A stretch of DNA of 64,000 nt. It comes from Blastococcus capsensis. Its GTDB lineage: Bacteria > Actinomycetota > Actinomycetes > Mycobacteriales > Geodermatophilaceae. This document shows, one piece after another, positions 1-8,327 of this stretch. The stretch's first letter is position 1, and each line of letters opens with the position of its first letter. The position numbers and the translations under genes are program-made. The notes beneath the pieces are model-generated. The model had not been told where the DNA came from. It ran no database searches and saw only the letters and a program-made list of their open reading frames with translations. The stretch is taken from contig NZ_JASNNW010000001.1 in assembly GCF_030165005.1 (NCBI RefSeq), positions 310,001-374,000 on the forward strand, read 5' to 3'.

Positions 1-2
1 TC

Positions 3-1271
3 ACCACCGACGCGCGCCCCGACCAGGTGCTGGAGCTGCTGCGCGGCTGGGCGCGTTCCACGTGGAACACCGGGATCGCGTTCGGAACCGTGGGGGCCGA
101 CGTCCGCGGGATCCGGGTGGAGATCACCACCTTCCGGGCCGACCGCTACGACCGCGAGTCGCGCAATCCCGAGGTGGCATGGGGCAACTCCCTGGTCGAC
201 GACCTGGCCCGCCGGGACTTCACGGTCAACGCGATGGCCGTCTCCCTGGGATCGGACCGCACGGTCACCGATCCCTTCGGTGGCCTGGGCGACCTGCTCG
301 CCCGGAGGCTGCGCACTCCCGGGGCGGCCGTCGACTCCTTCGCCGACGACCCGCTGCGGATGCTGCGCGCGGTGCGGTTCGTGGCCCAGCTCGGGCTCAC
401 GCCGGACGAGGCGGTCGTCACCGCGATGGCCTCGCTGGCCGGCGAGCTGGCCCGGATCACCCCCGAGCGGGTCAACACCGAGCTCTCGAAGACGCTGCTG
501 CAGGGGTCGCCACGGGCCGCCCTGGAGCTGTTCGTCGCCACCGGGCTGGGTGACGTCGTCCTGCCCGAGCTGTCGGCGCTGCGCATGGAGATCGACGAGC
601 ACCACCAGCACAAGGACGTCTACACCCACTCCCTCACCGTGCTGGACCAGGCGATCGCGCTGGAGCGGGCCGATCCGGAGCACGAGTCGCCGGACCTGGT
701 GCTGCGGCTCGCGGCGCTGCTGCACGACATCGGCAAGCCGGCGACCCGGCGGCACGAGCCCCGGGGGCGGGTCTCCTTCCACCACCACGAGGTGGTGGGC
801 GCCAAGCTGGTCCGCAAGCGGCTCACCGCGCTGCGCTACCCCAAGGACGTCGTCGAGGCCGTGGCCCGGCTGACCTTCCTGCACCTGCGCTTCCACGGGT
901 ACGGCGAGGGTCACTGGACCGATTCCGCCGTCCGCCGGTACGTGACCGACGCCGGGAGCCTGCTGCCCCGCCTGCACAAGCTGGTCCGGTCGGATTCGAC
1001 GACGCGCAACAAGCGGCGGGCCGCGGCGCTGTCGGCCACGTACGACTCCCTGGAGCAGCGGATCGCCGAGCTGGCCGAGCAGGAGGACCTCGCACGGGTC
1101 CGGCCGGACCTCGACGGCAACGTGATCATGGAACTGCTCGGCCTGCCTCCCGGCCCCGAGGTGGGTGCGGCCTGGCGCTTCCTCAAGGACCTGCGGCTCG
1201 AGCGCGGGCCGCTGGATCGCGACGAGGCCGAGACGGCGCTGCGGGAGTGGTGGGCGGGCCGCACCGGCTGA
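3..1271 (+). CDS. cca: CCA-adding enzyme (tRNA nucleotidyltransferase), 5'-truncated
   Basis: Adds or repairs the 3'-CCA end of tRNAs in the cytoplasm. The frame is open to the left edge (TTDARPDQ), so the true start and the catalytic GGxxRD head lie outside the window; the first visible in-frame GTG at 27 is not the real start. Visible family motifs are DLARRDFTVNAMA, the ATP-binding DDPLRMLRAVRF block, and a C-terminal HD domain (DVYTHS near nt 620, LLHDIGKP near nt 720), as in actinobacterial PcnA-type enzymes. A ParB-type palindrome lies inside the gene at 55-68. The downstream gene starts after a 74-base gap on the same strand. The family is certain; nothing can be said about the missing N-terminus. 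Confidence 0.93.
   Translation, partial: TTDARPDQVLELLRGWARSTWNTGIAFGTVGADVRGIRVEITTFRADRYDRESRNPEVAWGNSLVDDLARRDFTVNAMAVSLGSDRTVTDPFGGLGDLLARRLRTPGAAVDSFADDPLRMLRAVRFVAQLGLTPDEAVVTAMASLAGELARITPERVNTELSKTLLQGSPRAALELFVATGLGDVVLPELSALRMEIDEHHQHKDVYTHSLTVLDQAIALERADPEHESPDLVLRLAALLHDIGKPATRRHEPRGRVSFHHHEVVGAKLVRKRLTALRYPKDVVEAVARLTFLHLRFHGYGEGHWTDSAVRRYVTDAGSLLPRLHKLVRSDSTTRNKRRAAALSATYDSLEQRIAELAEQEDLARVRPDLDGNVIMELLGLPPGPEVGAAWRFLKDLRLERGPLDRDEAETALREWWAGRTG
55..68. promoter_or_regulatory. parS: parS-like palindrome, copy 1
   Basis: GTTCCACGTGGAAC is a perfect palindrome matching the ParB-binding consensus TGTTNCACGTGNAACA; the extended 16-mer (54-69) differs from it at one flank. It lies inside the CCA-adding enzyme gene. 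Two identical copies occur at 10977-10990 and 35451-35464. ParB binding is inferred from sequence only. Confidence 0.7.
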
Positions 1272-1345
1272 GATCGCCGCCGGGTGCGGAACGGGCGGCC
1301 CGTCGTGGGCGTTGCGCCCTCCAGGAGAGGAGGGGTGGTGCCGAC

Positions 1346-2302
1346 ATGACGGGTGTGCACCCGCAGGACCCCGGGGTCGACGCTCCCCGCATGCCCATGT
1401 CGCCGAGCGGGCGGACGCCGCAGTGGGTCGTCGACGAGGCGACCGGCACGGCAGCGCCGGCGACGCCTCCGCTCCCCCGCCGTCGCCGGCGGGGCCGGTG
1501 GGCGATCCCGCTGGTCGTCGCGGGCGTGGCCGCGGGCCTGGCCTTCTCCGAGCCGCCGGCTTGGCAGTGGACGCCGGGCGCACCGGCCGCCGCCCCGGTC
1601 CCGCCGGCCGCGACCTCGTCGGCGACGCCGACCGACCGGCCGACCCCGGCGGGGGCGAGGACCCCGCTGGGTCGCCCGCCGCTCCCCCCGCCGGCGGGTG
1701 GGGCGTACGCCTACGCCTCGCTGCAGGAGGACGGGGTCACCCCGGTGACCTACGACCCGTGCCAGGAGATCCACTACGTGCTGCGGCCCGACGCGGCCCC
1801 GCCGGGCACCGAGGGGCTGGTGCACGACGCGGTCGCCCGGATCACCGAGCTCACCGGGCTGGCATTCGTCTTCGACGGCTACACCGACGAGCCGCTCACA
1901 GGTGACCGCCCGCCCTTCCAGCCGGAGCGCTACGGCGACCAGTGGGCTCCGGTGCTGATCGGCTGGCAGGTCGAGGCGGAGAACCCCGCGCTGGCCGGGA
2001 ACGTGGTCGGTGAGGCGGGTAGCACCGCCGTCTCCCTCGGGGACGGGCCGCGGGTCTACGTGACCGGCACGGTGAGCCTGGACGCCGTGCAGGCCCCTGA
2101 CATCCTGGCCGAGCCGGATGGCGCGGCCACGCTGCGGTCGGTGATCCTGCACGAGCTGGCCCACCTGGTGGGGCTCTCCCACGTCGACGACGACCGCGAG
2201 CTCATGTTCCCCGAGGCGCGGCGGGGAGTCGCCGACTTCGCCGACGGCGACCGCACCGGTCTGGCGGTTCTCGGCCAGGGGCCGTGCGTTCCGGAGCTGT
2301 GA
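1346..2302 (+). CDS. secreted/membrane-anchored matrixin-like metalloprotease
   Basis: A 318-residue protein starting at the ATG preceded by a purine-rich ribosome site (AGGAGAGGAGGGG); upstream in-frame codons belong to the tail of the previous gene. It has a cytoplasmic basic patch (RRRRRG), one membrane segment (about residues 50-68), a Pro/Ala/Thr linker and a C-terminal catalytic domain. The HELAHLVGLSH motif begins near residue 269 and fits the zinc-binding HExxHxxGxxH of metzincins (M10-like), followed by DD. Substrate unknown; action at or outside the membrane is likely. It converges on the MFS gene with only 7 bases between the two stops. Confidence 0.75.
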   Translation: MTGVHPQDPGVDAPRMPMSPSGRTPQWVVDEATGTAAPATPPLPRRRRRGRWAIPLVVAGVAAGLAFSEPPAWQWTPGAPAAAPVPPAATSSATPTDRPTPAGARTPLGRPPLPPPAGGAYAYASLQEDGVTPVTYDPCQEIHYVLRPDAAPPGTEGLVHDAVARITELTGLAFVFDGYTDEPLTGDRPPFQPERYGDQWAPVLIGWQVEAENPALAGNVVGEAGSTAVSLGDGPRVYVTGTVSLDAVQAPDILAEPDGAATLRSVILHELAHLVGLSHVDDDRELMFPEARRGVADFADGDRTGLAVLGQGPCVPEL

Positions 2303-2309
2303 CCGGCGT

Positions 2310-3581
2310 TCAGCGGCGGACCATGCGGCCGTGCAGCACGGCGGTGGCCACGTACCCGACGCCGACCACGAGGAGCAGCGGGCGGGAGACCCCGGACTCC
2401 GGCAGGACGAACGCACCGGCCATCAGCGCCGCGACGTACCCGACGTTGAACAGGGTGTCGTAGACGGAGAACACCCGGCCGCGGTGGTCGTCGTCGATGC
2501 ACTCCTGCAGCGTGGTGTCCACGCAGATCTTGACGCCCTGGCCCATGAAGCCGAGCACGAACCCCGCGGCCACCGCCGCCGGTGGCTGCAGCAGCAGCCC
2601 GAGCCCCACCTGCGCCACGCCGCCGACCGCCAGCAGCAGACCGATCCAGCGCGCCTTGCCCATCCGGCGCGCCGCGGCCGGCGTCACCGCCGCGGCGGTG
2701 AGGGTGCCCACGGCACCGGCGGCCACCACCTCACCGAGGCCCACCAGCCCGCCGGGGAACGGCCCGGAGGCCTCGACGAAGGTGTTGCGGTAGAGGAGCA
2801 GCGCCATGAGCGTGAGGACGCCGAACCAGACGCGGTGCAGGCTGATCGCCGTCAGCGCGGCCGCCGCGCGGCGGTGCCGCCAGGCGTGCCGCGCGCCCGA
2901 AGCCATGCCGGCCAGCACCTGCCCGGCCGAGAGCCGTGCGGAGCGGGCCATGTGGTCGGGACCCAGGTGGCCGCGTGAGAACCCCGCGACGACGGCGGCG
3001 GCGGCCAGGTAGGGCAGAGCGGCCGACAGGGCGAGCCCGGCGTAACCGGCATCGTCGGACCCGGTCCACTGCAGCAGGGCCAGGGCGGCACCGCCGCCGA
3101 CCACCGTGGCCACCGCACCGGAGGTCGTCGACACGGCGTTGGCCGAGACCAGCGACGACTCGTCGGTGGTGTGCGGCAACCCGGCCGACAGCGCGGCCAG
3201 GATGAACCGGTTCACCGAGAAGACGGCGAGCCCGGCGGCGTAGAAGGCAGGGCCCTGCACCCCGGCCAGGACGAGGGCGGCCACCACCGCCACCAGGCCC
3301 GCGCGCAGCACGTTGGCGCGCAGCAGCACGTGACGCCGGCTCCACCGGTCCAGCCACACCCCGGCGAACGGCCCGACGAGGGAGTAGGGCAGCAGCAGGA
3401 CGGCGAAGCCCGCGGCGATGTCGACCGGGTCGGCGGCCCGCTGGGGGTTGAACAGGACGGTGCCGGCGAGCGCGGCCTGGAAGACGCCGTCGCCGAACTG
3501 GGACAGCAGCCGGGTTCCGAGCAGACGGCGGAAGTCGCGTCGCACGAGGAGGCCGCGCACGGTCGTCCCCGCCTCGGCCAC
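2310..3581 (-). CDS. MFS transporter
   Basis: A 423-residue polytopic protein with about 12 hydrophobic segments. It belongs to the major facilitator superfamily of the MFS_1/enterobactin-exporter-like type often annotated as drug exporters. Visible signatures are an N-terminal RDFRRLLGTRLLSQFGDGVFQAAL segment typical of this subgroup (described here in short pieces only: FRRLLG, QFGDG) and the loop motif WLDRWSRR between helices 2 and 3. Substrate cannot be told from the sequence. Transcribed away from the YqgE gene; it ends head to tail against the protease gene. Confidence 0.85.
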   Translation of the reverse strand: MAEAGTTVRGLLVRRDFRRLLGTRLLSQFGDGVFQAALAGTVLFNPQRAADPVDIAAGFAVLLLPYSLVGPFAGVWLDRWSRRHVLLRANVLRAGLVAVVAALVLAGVQGPAFYAAGLAVFSVNRFILAALSAGLPHTTDESSLVSANAVSTTSGAVATVVGGGAALALLQWTGSDDAGYAGLALSAALPYLAAAAVVAGFSRGHLGPDHMARSARLSAGQVLAGMASGARHAWRHRRAAAALTAISLHRVWFGVLTLMALLLYRNTFVEASGPFPGGLVGLGEVVAAGAVGTLTAAAVTPAAARRMGKARWIGLLLAVGGVAQVGLGLLLQPPAAVAAGFVLGFMGQGVKICVDTTLQECIDDDHRGRVFSVYDTLFNVGYVAALMAGAFVLPESGVSRPLLLVVGVGYVATAVLHGRMVRR

Positions 3582-3748
3582 CCGGTCACCCTAAGGCGAT
3601 CCACGCGGCCCCCAGGGTCACCGCCACCCCGGGCGCCCGGGACGACCGCGTCGCCGGCACGCCGGGGGACGCCCGGTTCGGTGAGCCGGACCCCCGGACG
3701 GCGGCCGGGCCCGTCGCAGCCGGCCTCATCTGGGGCACACTGGGAAAG

Positions 3749-4411
3749 ATGTCGCCGGTCCCTGCGTCGCCCGAACCCGAGTCCGGTCCGCCCGTGCGTC
3801 CCGCGACAGGACGTCGACGTGCCGGTGCGGTCCCGGCGTTGTCGGTGGGTGGTCTGGACGACGTCGCCCCGGGCTCCCTCCTGGTGGCCATGCCGGTCCT
3901 GACCGACCCCACGTTCGCCGCGGCGGTCGTCTTCGTCCTCGACCACTCCGACACCGGGACGGTCGGCGTCGTGCTCGGCCGGCCCAGCCAGGTCGAGATC
4001 CGCGACGTCCTGCCGGGCTGGTCCGATCTCGCCGTCCCGCCCGGTGTCTTCCACGTGGGTGGACCCTGCGAGACCGACACCGCGCTGTGCCTGGCGACCG
4101 CGCTGCCGGAACTTCCGGCCGCCGGACTGCGCCCGGTGGCCGGCGACGTGCACCTCGTCGACCTCGATGGCGACCCCGAGGCCCTGGTCGGGCACCTGCA
4201 GGGGCTGCGTGTGTTCGCGGGCTACGCGGGCTGGTCCGCGGGTCAGCTCGCCGGCGAGATCGCCGAGGGAGCCTGGGCCTGTGTCCCCAGCCGGCCCGGC
4301 GACGTGCTCGGCGACCTCCCGGGGCCCGAACTGTGGCGCCTGGTGATGGGCCGCCAGACCGGCCGGCTCGCCGTGCTCTCCTCCGCAACGGCTGACCCGA
4401 CCGCCAACTGA
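3749..4411 (+). CDS. YqgE/AlgH family protein (UPF0301)
   Basis: A 220-residue protein with the conserved YqgE/AlgH core: GSLLVAMPVLTDPTF near residue 30, VVFVLDHSDTGTVGVVLGRP, FHVGGPCETDTALCL, and VFAGYAGWSAGQL in the C-terminal half. The family is widespread and has no proven biochemical role; AlgH was linked to alginate regulation in Pseudomonas. The actinobacterial version has an N-terminal extension of about 30 residues rich in Pro/Ser, as here. Divergent from the MFS gene across about 170 bases; followed by a strong hairpin terminator shared with the convergent lipoprotein gene. Confidence 0.9.
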   Translation: MSPVPASPEPESGPPVRPATGRRRAGAVPALSVGGLDDVAPGSLLVAMPVLTDPTFAAAVVFVLDHSDTGTVGVVLGRPSQVEIRDVLPGWSDLAVPPGVFHVGGPCETDTALCLATALPELPAAGLRPVAGDVHLVDLDGDPEALVGHLQGLRVFAGYAGWSAGQLAGEIAEGAWACVPSRPGDVLGDLPGPELWRLVMGRQTGRLAVLSSATADPTAN

Positions 4412-4462
4412 ACCCGGCGCGCCGTGCAGCGTGATCTCCGGCTATCTGGTAGGAAAGAGCCC

Positions 4463-4499
4463 GGGAAGGGGCGGTCTGGGGAAGAGGCCGCCCCTTTCC
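4463..4499. terminator. bidirectional hairpin terminator
   Basis: A 12-bp stem (4463-4474 pairing with 4488-4499, one G-T wobble) with a 13-base loop lies between the convergent yqgE-type and lipoprotein genes. The 3' side ends CCCCTTTCC, a weak pyrimidine tract. Position and structure fit a shared Rho-independent terminator. Confidence 0.7.
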
Positions 4500-4602
4500 G
4501 CTGTCCGCGATCGGCTGACCGCGCGGCGAGCGTGTGCGCTCAGGCGAAGTACGCGGCACGAGAACCGGGCGTCAGCGCCCACGCCGACGGCGAAGGGGTC
4601 CG

Positions 4603-5355
4603 TCAGACCCCGAACGTGTCGGCGATCCCAGGATGGTCCGCCGCGGCGGCGGTCTCCTCCTCGGTGGGCAGCGCGAGCCTGCGGGCGCCGTGGTCGGCCA
4701 GTGTGATCGTCAGCTCGGGTCCGTCGTCGCGGAGCGGGCTGCGGTACTGCACGAGGGTGGTGTCGACGTCGTCGACCGCGACCGTGCGCCCCTCCCGCAG
4801 CCGGTAGACGGTCGTGGGCCGGCCGTCGATCGCCTGCTCGCCCTGCCACCTGTACGGACCGGTCAGGAAGCTCTCCGGCTCGTCGGCGGTCCCGGCGGTC
4901 AGGTTCTGCAGCGCCTGCACGACCACGTCGATCAGCGGGGATTCCGGCGTCCCGGCGGGCAGGGAGCGGCGGAGGTAGCTGGCCGCCGGCGCGCCGTCCC
5001 CGGCGAGGGCCTCGGGAAGTCCGGGCAGGTCACCGGTCCAGAGTTCGTCCCGGTCGAAGAAGAGGGTGCGGGTGTCGACCTCCTCGTCGTCCACCGTCGT
5101 CACCGCCTGCGCCTGCCCGACCCCGCGGCGGAAGTCGATCTCGCCGGTGAGGGTCAGGACCGCGTCGTCGGAGAACGGCGCGGTGGCGACGAAGTCCGCG
5201 CCGCCCTCCTCGTGGTTGCGGTGCAGCAGCCCGGCCAGCACGGCGGCGTCCTCGGCCGTGACCGGCTCACCGGCCACGCGCTCGTCGGAGTCGCAGCCGG
5301 CGAGGAGCACGACGACCAGCCCCGCCCGGGGGAGGAGCGCACGGCGGGCAGGCAT
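4603..5355 (-). CDS. exported lipoprotein, LppX/LprAFG-like
   Basis: A 250-residue lipoprotein. The start chosen is the ATG at 5355: it gives a signal peptide (MPARRALLPRAG, then a short hydrophobic core) ending in a lipobox VLLAGC, so Cys20 or nearby would be lipidated. The longer upstream frame runs through the repeat region and is not credible. The mature domain (about 225 residues) has alternating beta-type stretches such as VLTLTGEIDFRRG and DELWTGDLPG, resembling the LolA-fold LppX/LprG group of actinobacteria, which bind lipids at the envelope. This assignment is by overall pattern only. Convergent with the yqgE-type gene. Confidence 0.6.
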   Translation of the reverse strand: MPARRALLPRAGLVVVLLAGCDSDERVAGEPVTAEDAAVLAGLLHRNHEEGGADFVATAPFSDDAVLTLTGEIDFRRGVGQAQAVTTVDDEEVDTRTLFFDRDELWTGDLPGLPEALAGDGAPAASYLRRSLPAGTPESPLIDVVVQALQNLTAGTADEPESFLTGPYRWQGEQAIDGRPTTVYRLREGRTVAVDDVDTTLVQYRSPLRDDGPELTITLADHGARRLALPTEEETAAAADHPGIADTFGV

Positions 5356-5371
5356 GGCCGAAGGGTAGTGA

Positions 5372-5428
5372 AAGGACCCCCCTGCTCCCCGCCACTCGCA
5401 GGCTCGCGGCGGGTCCCTGCAGGGAGGC
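5372..5428. repeat. dispersed palindromic intergenic element, copy A
   Basis: An imperfect nested inverted repeat: outer arms CCCTGC/GCAGGG and an inner GC-rich stem around CTCGCAGGCTCGCGGCGGG. It is clearly related to the element at 16095-16152. It lies 17 bases upstream of the lipoprotein start, so it would be in that gene's 5' leader or promoter region. Confidence 0.65.
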
Positions 5429-5478
5429 CACCCGATCCGGCGCAGGAACGCGCAGGGCCCGCATCCCCGAAGGAATGC

Positions 5479-5726
5479 GGGCCCTGGTGAGGTGCTGGAG
5501 CGGCCACCCTGCAGGATCCCGCGCCGAGCGTGCGGGGCGTGGGCCCTGGTGAGGTACTGGAGCGGCCACCCTTCAGGGTCCCGCGCCGAGCGTGCGGGGC
5601 GTGGGCCCTGGTGAGGTGCTGGAGCGGCCACCCTTCAGGGTCCCGCGCCGAGCGTGCGGGGCGTGGGCCCTGGTGAGGTGCTGGAGCGGCCACCCTTCAG
5701 GGTCCCGCGCCGAGCGTGCGAGGCGT
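5479..5726. repeat. 62-bp tandem repeat array, four copies
   Basis: The marker GGGCCCTGGTGAGG recurs at 5479, 5541, 5603 and 5665, an exact 62-base period. Units differ by only a few substitutions (for example GGTACTGG against GGTGCTGG in unit 2). Each contains CCGCGCCGAGCGTGCG, which resembles the reverse complement of the core of the dispersed elements at 5372 and 16095. The array fills the gap between the 3' end of ino1 and the lipoprotein gene. Short frames read through it but look non-coding. Confidence 0.9.
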
Positions 5727-5745
5727 GGGGGGAAGGGTGGTCCTT

Positions 5746-6816
5746 CTAGTCGCCCCGGATGAACGCCTCTACCATGTCGCGGGCCTCGCTGTCGCGGTAC
5801 TGCACCGGCGGGCTCTTCATGAAGTACGCCGACGCCGACAGGAGCGGGCCGCCGATGCCCCGGTCCTTGGCGATCTTCGCGGCGCGGACGGCGTCGATGA
5901 TGATGCCGGCGGAGTTGGGCGAGTCCCAGACCTCGAGCTTGTACTCCAGGCTCAGCGGGACATCGCCGAACGCGCGGCCCTCGAGGCGCACGTAGGCCCA
6001 CTTCCGGTCCGACAGCCACGGCACGTGGTCCGACGGGCCGATGTGCACGTTGCCCACGCCCATGTCCCGCTCGATCTGGCTGGTGACGGCCTGGGTCTTG
6101 GAGATCTTCTTGGACTCCAGGCGCTCCCGCTCGAGCATGTTCTTGAAGTCCATGTTGCCGCCGACGTTGAGCTGCATGGTGCGGTCGAGCTGCACGCCAC
6201 GGTCCTCGAACAGCTTGGCCAGCACCCGGTGGGTGATGGTGGCGCCCACCTGGCTCTTGATGTCGTCACCGACGATCGGCACACCGGCGGCGGTGAACTT
6301 GTCCGCCCACTCCTTGGTGCCGGCGATGAAGACCGGGAGCGCGTTGACGAAGGCGACACCGGCGTCCAGCGCGGCCTGCGCGTAGAACTCGGCGGCCTGC
6401 TGGGAGCCCACCGGGAGGTAGCAGACGAGGACGTCGGCCTGCGCGTCGCGCAGGGCGGCGACGACGTCGACCGGCTGCTCGTCGGACTCCTCGACCACCT
6501 CGCGGTAGTACTTGCCGAGCCCGTCGAGCGTGGTGCCGCGCTGCACGGTCACGCCCAGTGGCGGCACGTCGCAGATCTTGATCGTGTTGTTCTCGCTGGC
6601 GACGACCGCCTCGGAGAGGTCGCGGCCGACCTTCTTGGCGTCCACGTCGAACGCGGCGACGAACTCGACGTCGGAGACGTGGTACTCGCCGAACCGGACG
6701 TGCATCAGTCCGGGTACGGACGCCGTCTCGTCGGCATCCCGGTAGTAGTGGACGCCCTGCACGAGCGACGCGGCGCAGTTGCCGACGCCGACGATGGCGA
6801 CCTTGACTGACCCCAT
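5746..6816 (-). CDS. ino1: inositol-3-phosphate synthase (Ino1)
   Basis: Converts glucose 6-phosphate to 1D-myo-inositol 3-phosphate using NAD; in actinobacteria this feeds phosphatidylinositol and mycothiol. The 356-residue product starts at the ATG at 6816 behind a strong GGAGAAGGAGAG site. Its Rossmann motif is [14 protein letters not shown] at the N-terminus, and core motifs include [20 protein letters not shown] and [11 protein letters not shown], all characteristic of the archaeal/actinobacterial Ino1 group. Length fits the family. The padR gene lies just upstream on the same strand (95 bases apart), an arrangement shared with Mycobacterium. Confidence 0.96.
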   Translation of the reverse strand: MGSVKVAIVGVGNCAASLVQGVHYYRDADETASVPGLMHVRFGEYHVSDVEFVAAFDVDAKKVGRDLSEAVVASENNTIKICDVPPLGVTVQRGTTLDGLGKYYREVVEESDEQPVDVVAALRDAQADVLVCYLPVGSQQAAEFYAQAALDAGVAFVNALPVFIAGTKEWADKFTAAGVPIVGDDIKSQVGATITHRVLAKLFEDRGVQLDRTMQLNVGGNMDFKNMLERERLESKKISKTQAVTSQIERDMGVGNVHIGPSDHVPWLSDRKWAYVRLEGRAFGDVPLSLEYKLEVWDSPNSAGIIIDAVRAAKIAKDRGIGGPLLSASAYFMKSPPVQYRDSEARDMVEAFIRGD

Positions 6817-6911
6817 GACTCTCCTTCTCCCTGGACCGTTGGTCCCGTGTACATGAACCGCGAGCGGTCCGGTGCTGTCTGCCGGCGGGGACGGACACCC
6901 CGTCGGTTCGT

Positions 6912-7607
6912 TCAAGTGGTCGGCGGTGGCTCCGCCTCGGTCGGGTCGGGCTGCGTGGTCCCGCCCGCCTCCTGGCGTGCTGTGCTCGGCTCCGACGCCT
7001 CCCGGCGTGCTGTGCTCGGCTCCGACGCCTCCCGGCGTGCTGTGCTCGGCTCCGACGCCTCCCGGCGCTCGCTGTCGATCAGTTCCGAGAGCCAGCGGAC
7101 CTCCCGGTCCACCGACTCCAGGCCGTGGCGCTGGAGCTCGAGCGTGTAGCGGTCGAGCCGCTCGCGGGTCCTGCTCAGCGAGGACCGCAGTCCCTCCCGC
7201 TGCCGCTCCACGGTGCGGCGGCGGCCCTCGAGGATCCGCAGCCGCACGTCCTGGGCGGTGTGCCGGAAGAACGCCAGGCGGACGCCGAAGAGACCGCCGT
7301 CGTCGTAGGCCTCCGGCCCGGTCTGGCCGACCAGCTCGTGGAAGCGTTCCTTGCCGTCCGCGGTGATCGTGTAGACGACCTTTCCCCGCCGGCCGGTGAG
7401 CGGCGGCGCGTCGGCCAGGAGCAGCGCACGCGGCGGTGGCTCATCGGTGGTGATCAGCCCGGCCCCCTGCATCCGCCGCAGCGCGGGATACAGCGACCCG
7501 TAGGAGATGCTGCGCAGTCCCCCGAGCATCTGCGCGAGCTGTTTGCGCAGCTCGTAGCCGTGCATGGGCGTCTGCTGCAGCAGACCGAGGATGGCGAACT
7601 CCAGCAT
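6912..7607 (-). CDS. PadR-family transcriptional regulator
   Basis: A 231-residue regulator. The start at 7607 has a GAGGGAGGGCGAC ribosome site and begins directly with the winged-helix domain ([33 protein letters not shown]). It is followed by the C-terminal dimerising helical domain (about 105-195) typical of the Vir-like PadR subgroup. The last 45 residues hold three copies of a 10-residue unit ([10 protein letters not shown]) encoded by 30-bp DNA repeats. A perfect palindrome 26 bases upstream of the start is its likely operator, so autoregulation and control of the divergent DUF5318 gene are probable. Next to ino1 as in Mycobacterium; the ligand is unknown. Confidence 0.9.
   Translation of the reverse strand: MLEFAILGLLQQTPMHGYELRKQLAQMLGGLRSISYGSLYPALRRMQGAGLITTDEPPPRALLLADAPPLTGRRGKVVYTITADGKERFHELVGQTGPEAYDDGGLFGVRLAFFRHTAQDVRLRILEGRRRTVERQREGLRSSLSRTRERLDRYTLELQRHGLESVDREVRWLSELIDSERREASEPSTARREASEPSTARREASEPSTARQEAGGTTQPDPTEAEPPPTT
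6969..7058. repeat. 30-bp in-frame tandem repeat (three copies) inside padR
   Basis: The block TGTGCTCGGC recurs at 6981, 7011 and 7041. The three near-identical 30-base units encode a repeated, disordered Ser/Thr/Glu-rich tail, so copy-number change would alter length without breaking the frame. Confidence 0.9.
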
Positions 7608-7632
7608 GTCGCCCTCCCTCGCTCCGCCCTGC

Positions 7633-7659
7633 GCCGATGTATCGGGACGATACATCGGC
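7633..7659. promoter_or_regulatory. PadR operator candidate
   Basis: A perfect inverted repeat with 12-base arms (GCCGATGTATCG and CGATACATCGGC) and a 3-base centre. It contains the ATGT...ACAT layout reported for PadR-family sites and sits between the divergent padR and DUF5318 genes. Confidence 0.7.
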
Positions 7660-7753
7660 TGCGCACGACGGGCGCAGCCCGGAGTCGTGGGGCCGATGGG
7701 CCGCGCGGGACGTGGCTCGTGCTCGGGAACCGCACGGACGCGGGGCCGGTGCG

Positions 7754-7759
7754 TACATT
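7754..7759 (+). promoter_or_regulatory. -10 element for a likely leaderless transcript
   Basis: TACATT ends 7 bases before the GTG start of the DUF5318 gene. That spacing puts the transcription start at or next to the start codon, as in the leaderless mRNAs common in actinobacteria. Confidence 0.5.
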
Positions 7760-7766
7760 GGCCGCC

Positions 7767-8183
7767 GTGCCCGGACGTCGTTCCGTCGTGGACTACTCGC
7801 TGCAGCGGCGAGCCGTCCTCGCGGGAGTACATGCCGGTCGCACCGGGTTGTTCGAGGTGTGCGACGCCAGCCCCTACCTGTCCCGGGCCGCCAAGTACCA
7901 CGGGCAGCCGACCGACGTGGCCTGCCCGGTGTGCCGCAGGGAGCGCCTCACCCTGGTGAACTACGTGTACGGCGAGCACCTCGGGCCGGTGGCCGGTCAG
8001 GCCAAGACCGAGGCTGAACTCGCCCGCATGGACGCCGCCCAGGACGAGTTCTCCGTGTACCGGGTCGAGGTGTGCCGCGGATGCGGCTGGAACCACCTGG
8101 ACTGCTCGTACGTCCTGGGTGCCGAGCCGGAGCCGGGGCGCCAGCCCCGTCGCGGCCGGCGCCGGACGGCCACCGAGCAGTAG
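7767..8183 (+). CDS. DUF5318 family protein (Rv0049-like)
   Basis: A 138-residue cytoplasmic protein of unknown function. It matches the actinobacterial DUF5318 family in size, in its start (RRSVVDYSLQRRA) and in its genome position just before the class A penicillin-binding protein gene, as in Mycobacterium. Two Cys pairs, ACPVC and VCRGCGWNH, are spaced like a zinc ribbon; metal binding is inferred. The GTG at 7767 is preferred because a -10 element lies 7 bases upstream; in-frame GTG 7749 is an alternative. The tail is Arg-rich. Divergent from padR with the PadR-type operator between them. Confidence 0.85.
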   Translation: MPGRRSVVDYSLQRRAVLAGVHAGRTGLFEVCDASPYLSRAAKYHGQPTDVACPVCRRERLTLVNYVYGEHLGPVAGQAKTEAELARMDAAQDEFSVYRVEVCRGCGWNHLDCSYVLGAEPEPGRQPRRGRRRTATEQ

Positions 8184-8327
8184 CCGGCCGACCGGCAGAC
8201 GGCCCGCGCGACGCGCGGACCTGGGATCGCACCAGGCGGTCCCACCCGCTCCGCACAGCTGAATACAACCGCGCGTCCCGGGCAGGTGCCCGGCGTCGAC
8301 CAAGACAGTTCAGGAAGGGGTGTGCTC

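Noticed and set aside
5267-5693. Open frames reading through the 62-bp array (HQGPRPARSARDPEG-type repeats)
   Set aside because: The repeats read open in several frames, without a start signal, and extend nonsensically into the lipoprotein gene.
5479-5726. CRISPR array
   Set aside because: The 62-bp units are contiguous with no unique spacers and there are no cas genes.
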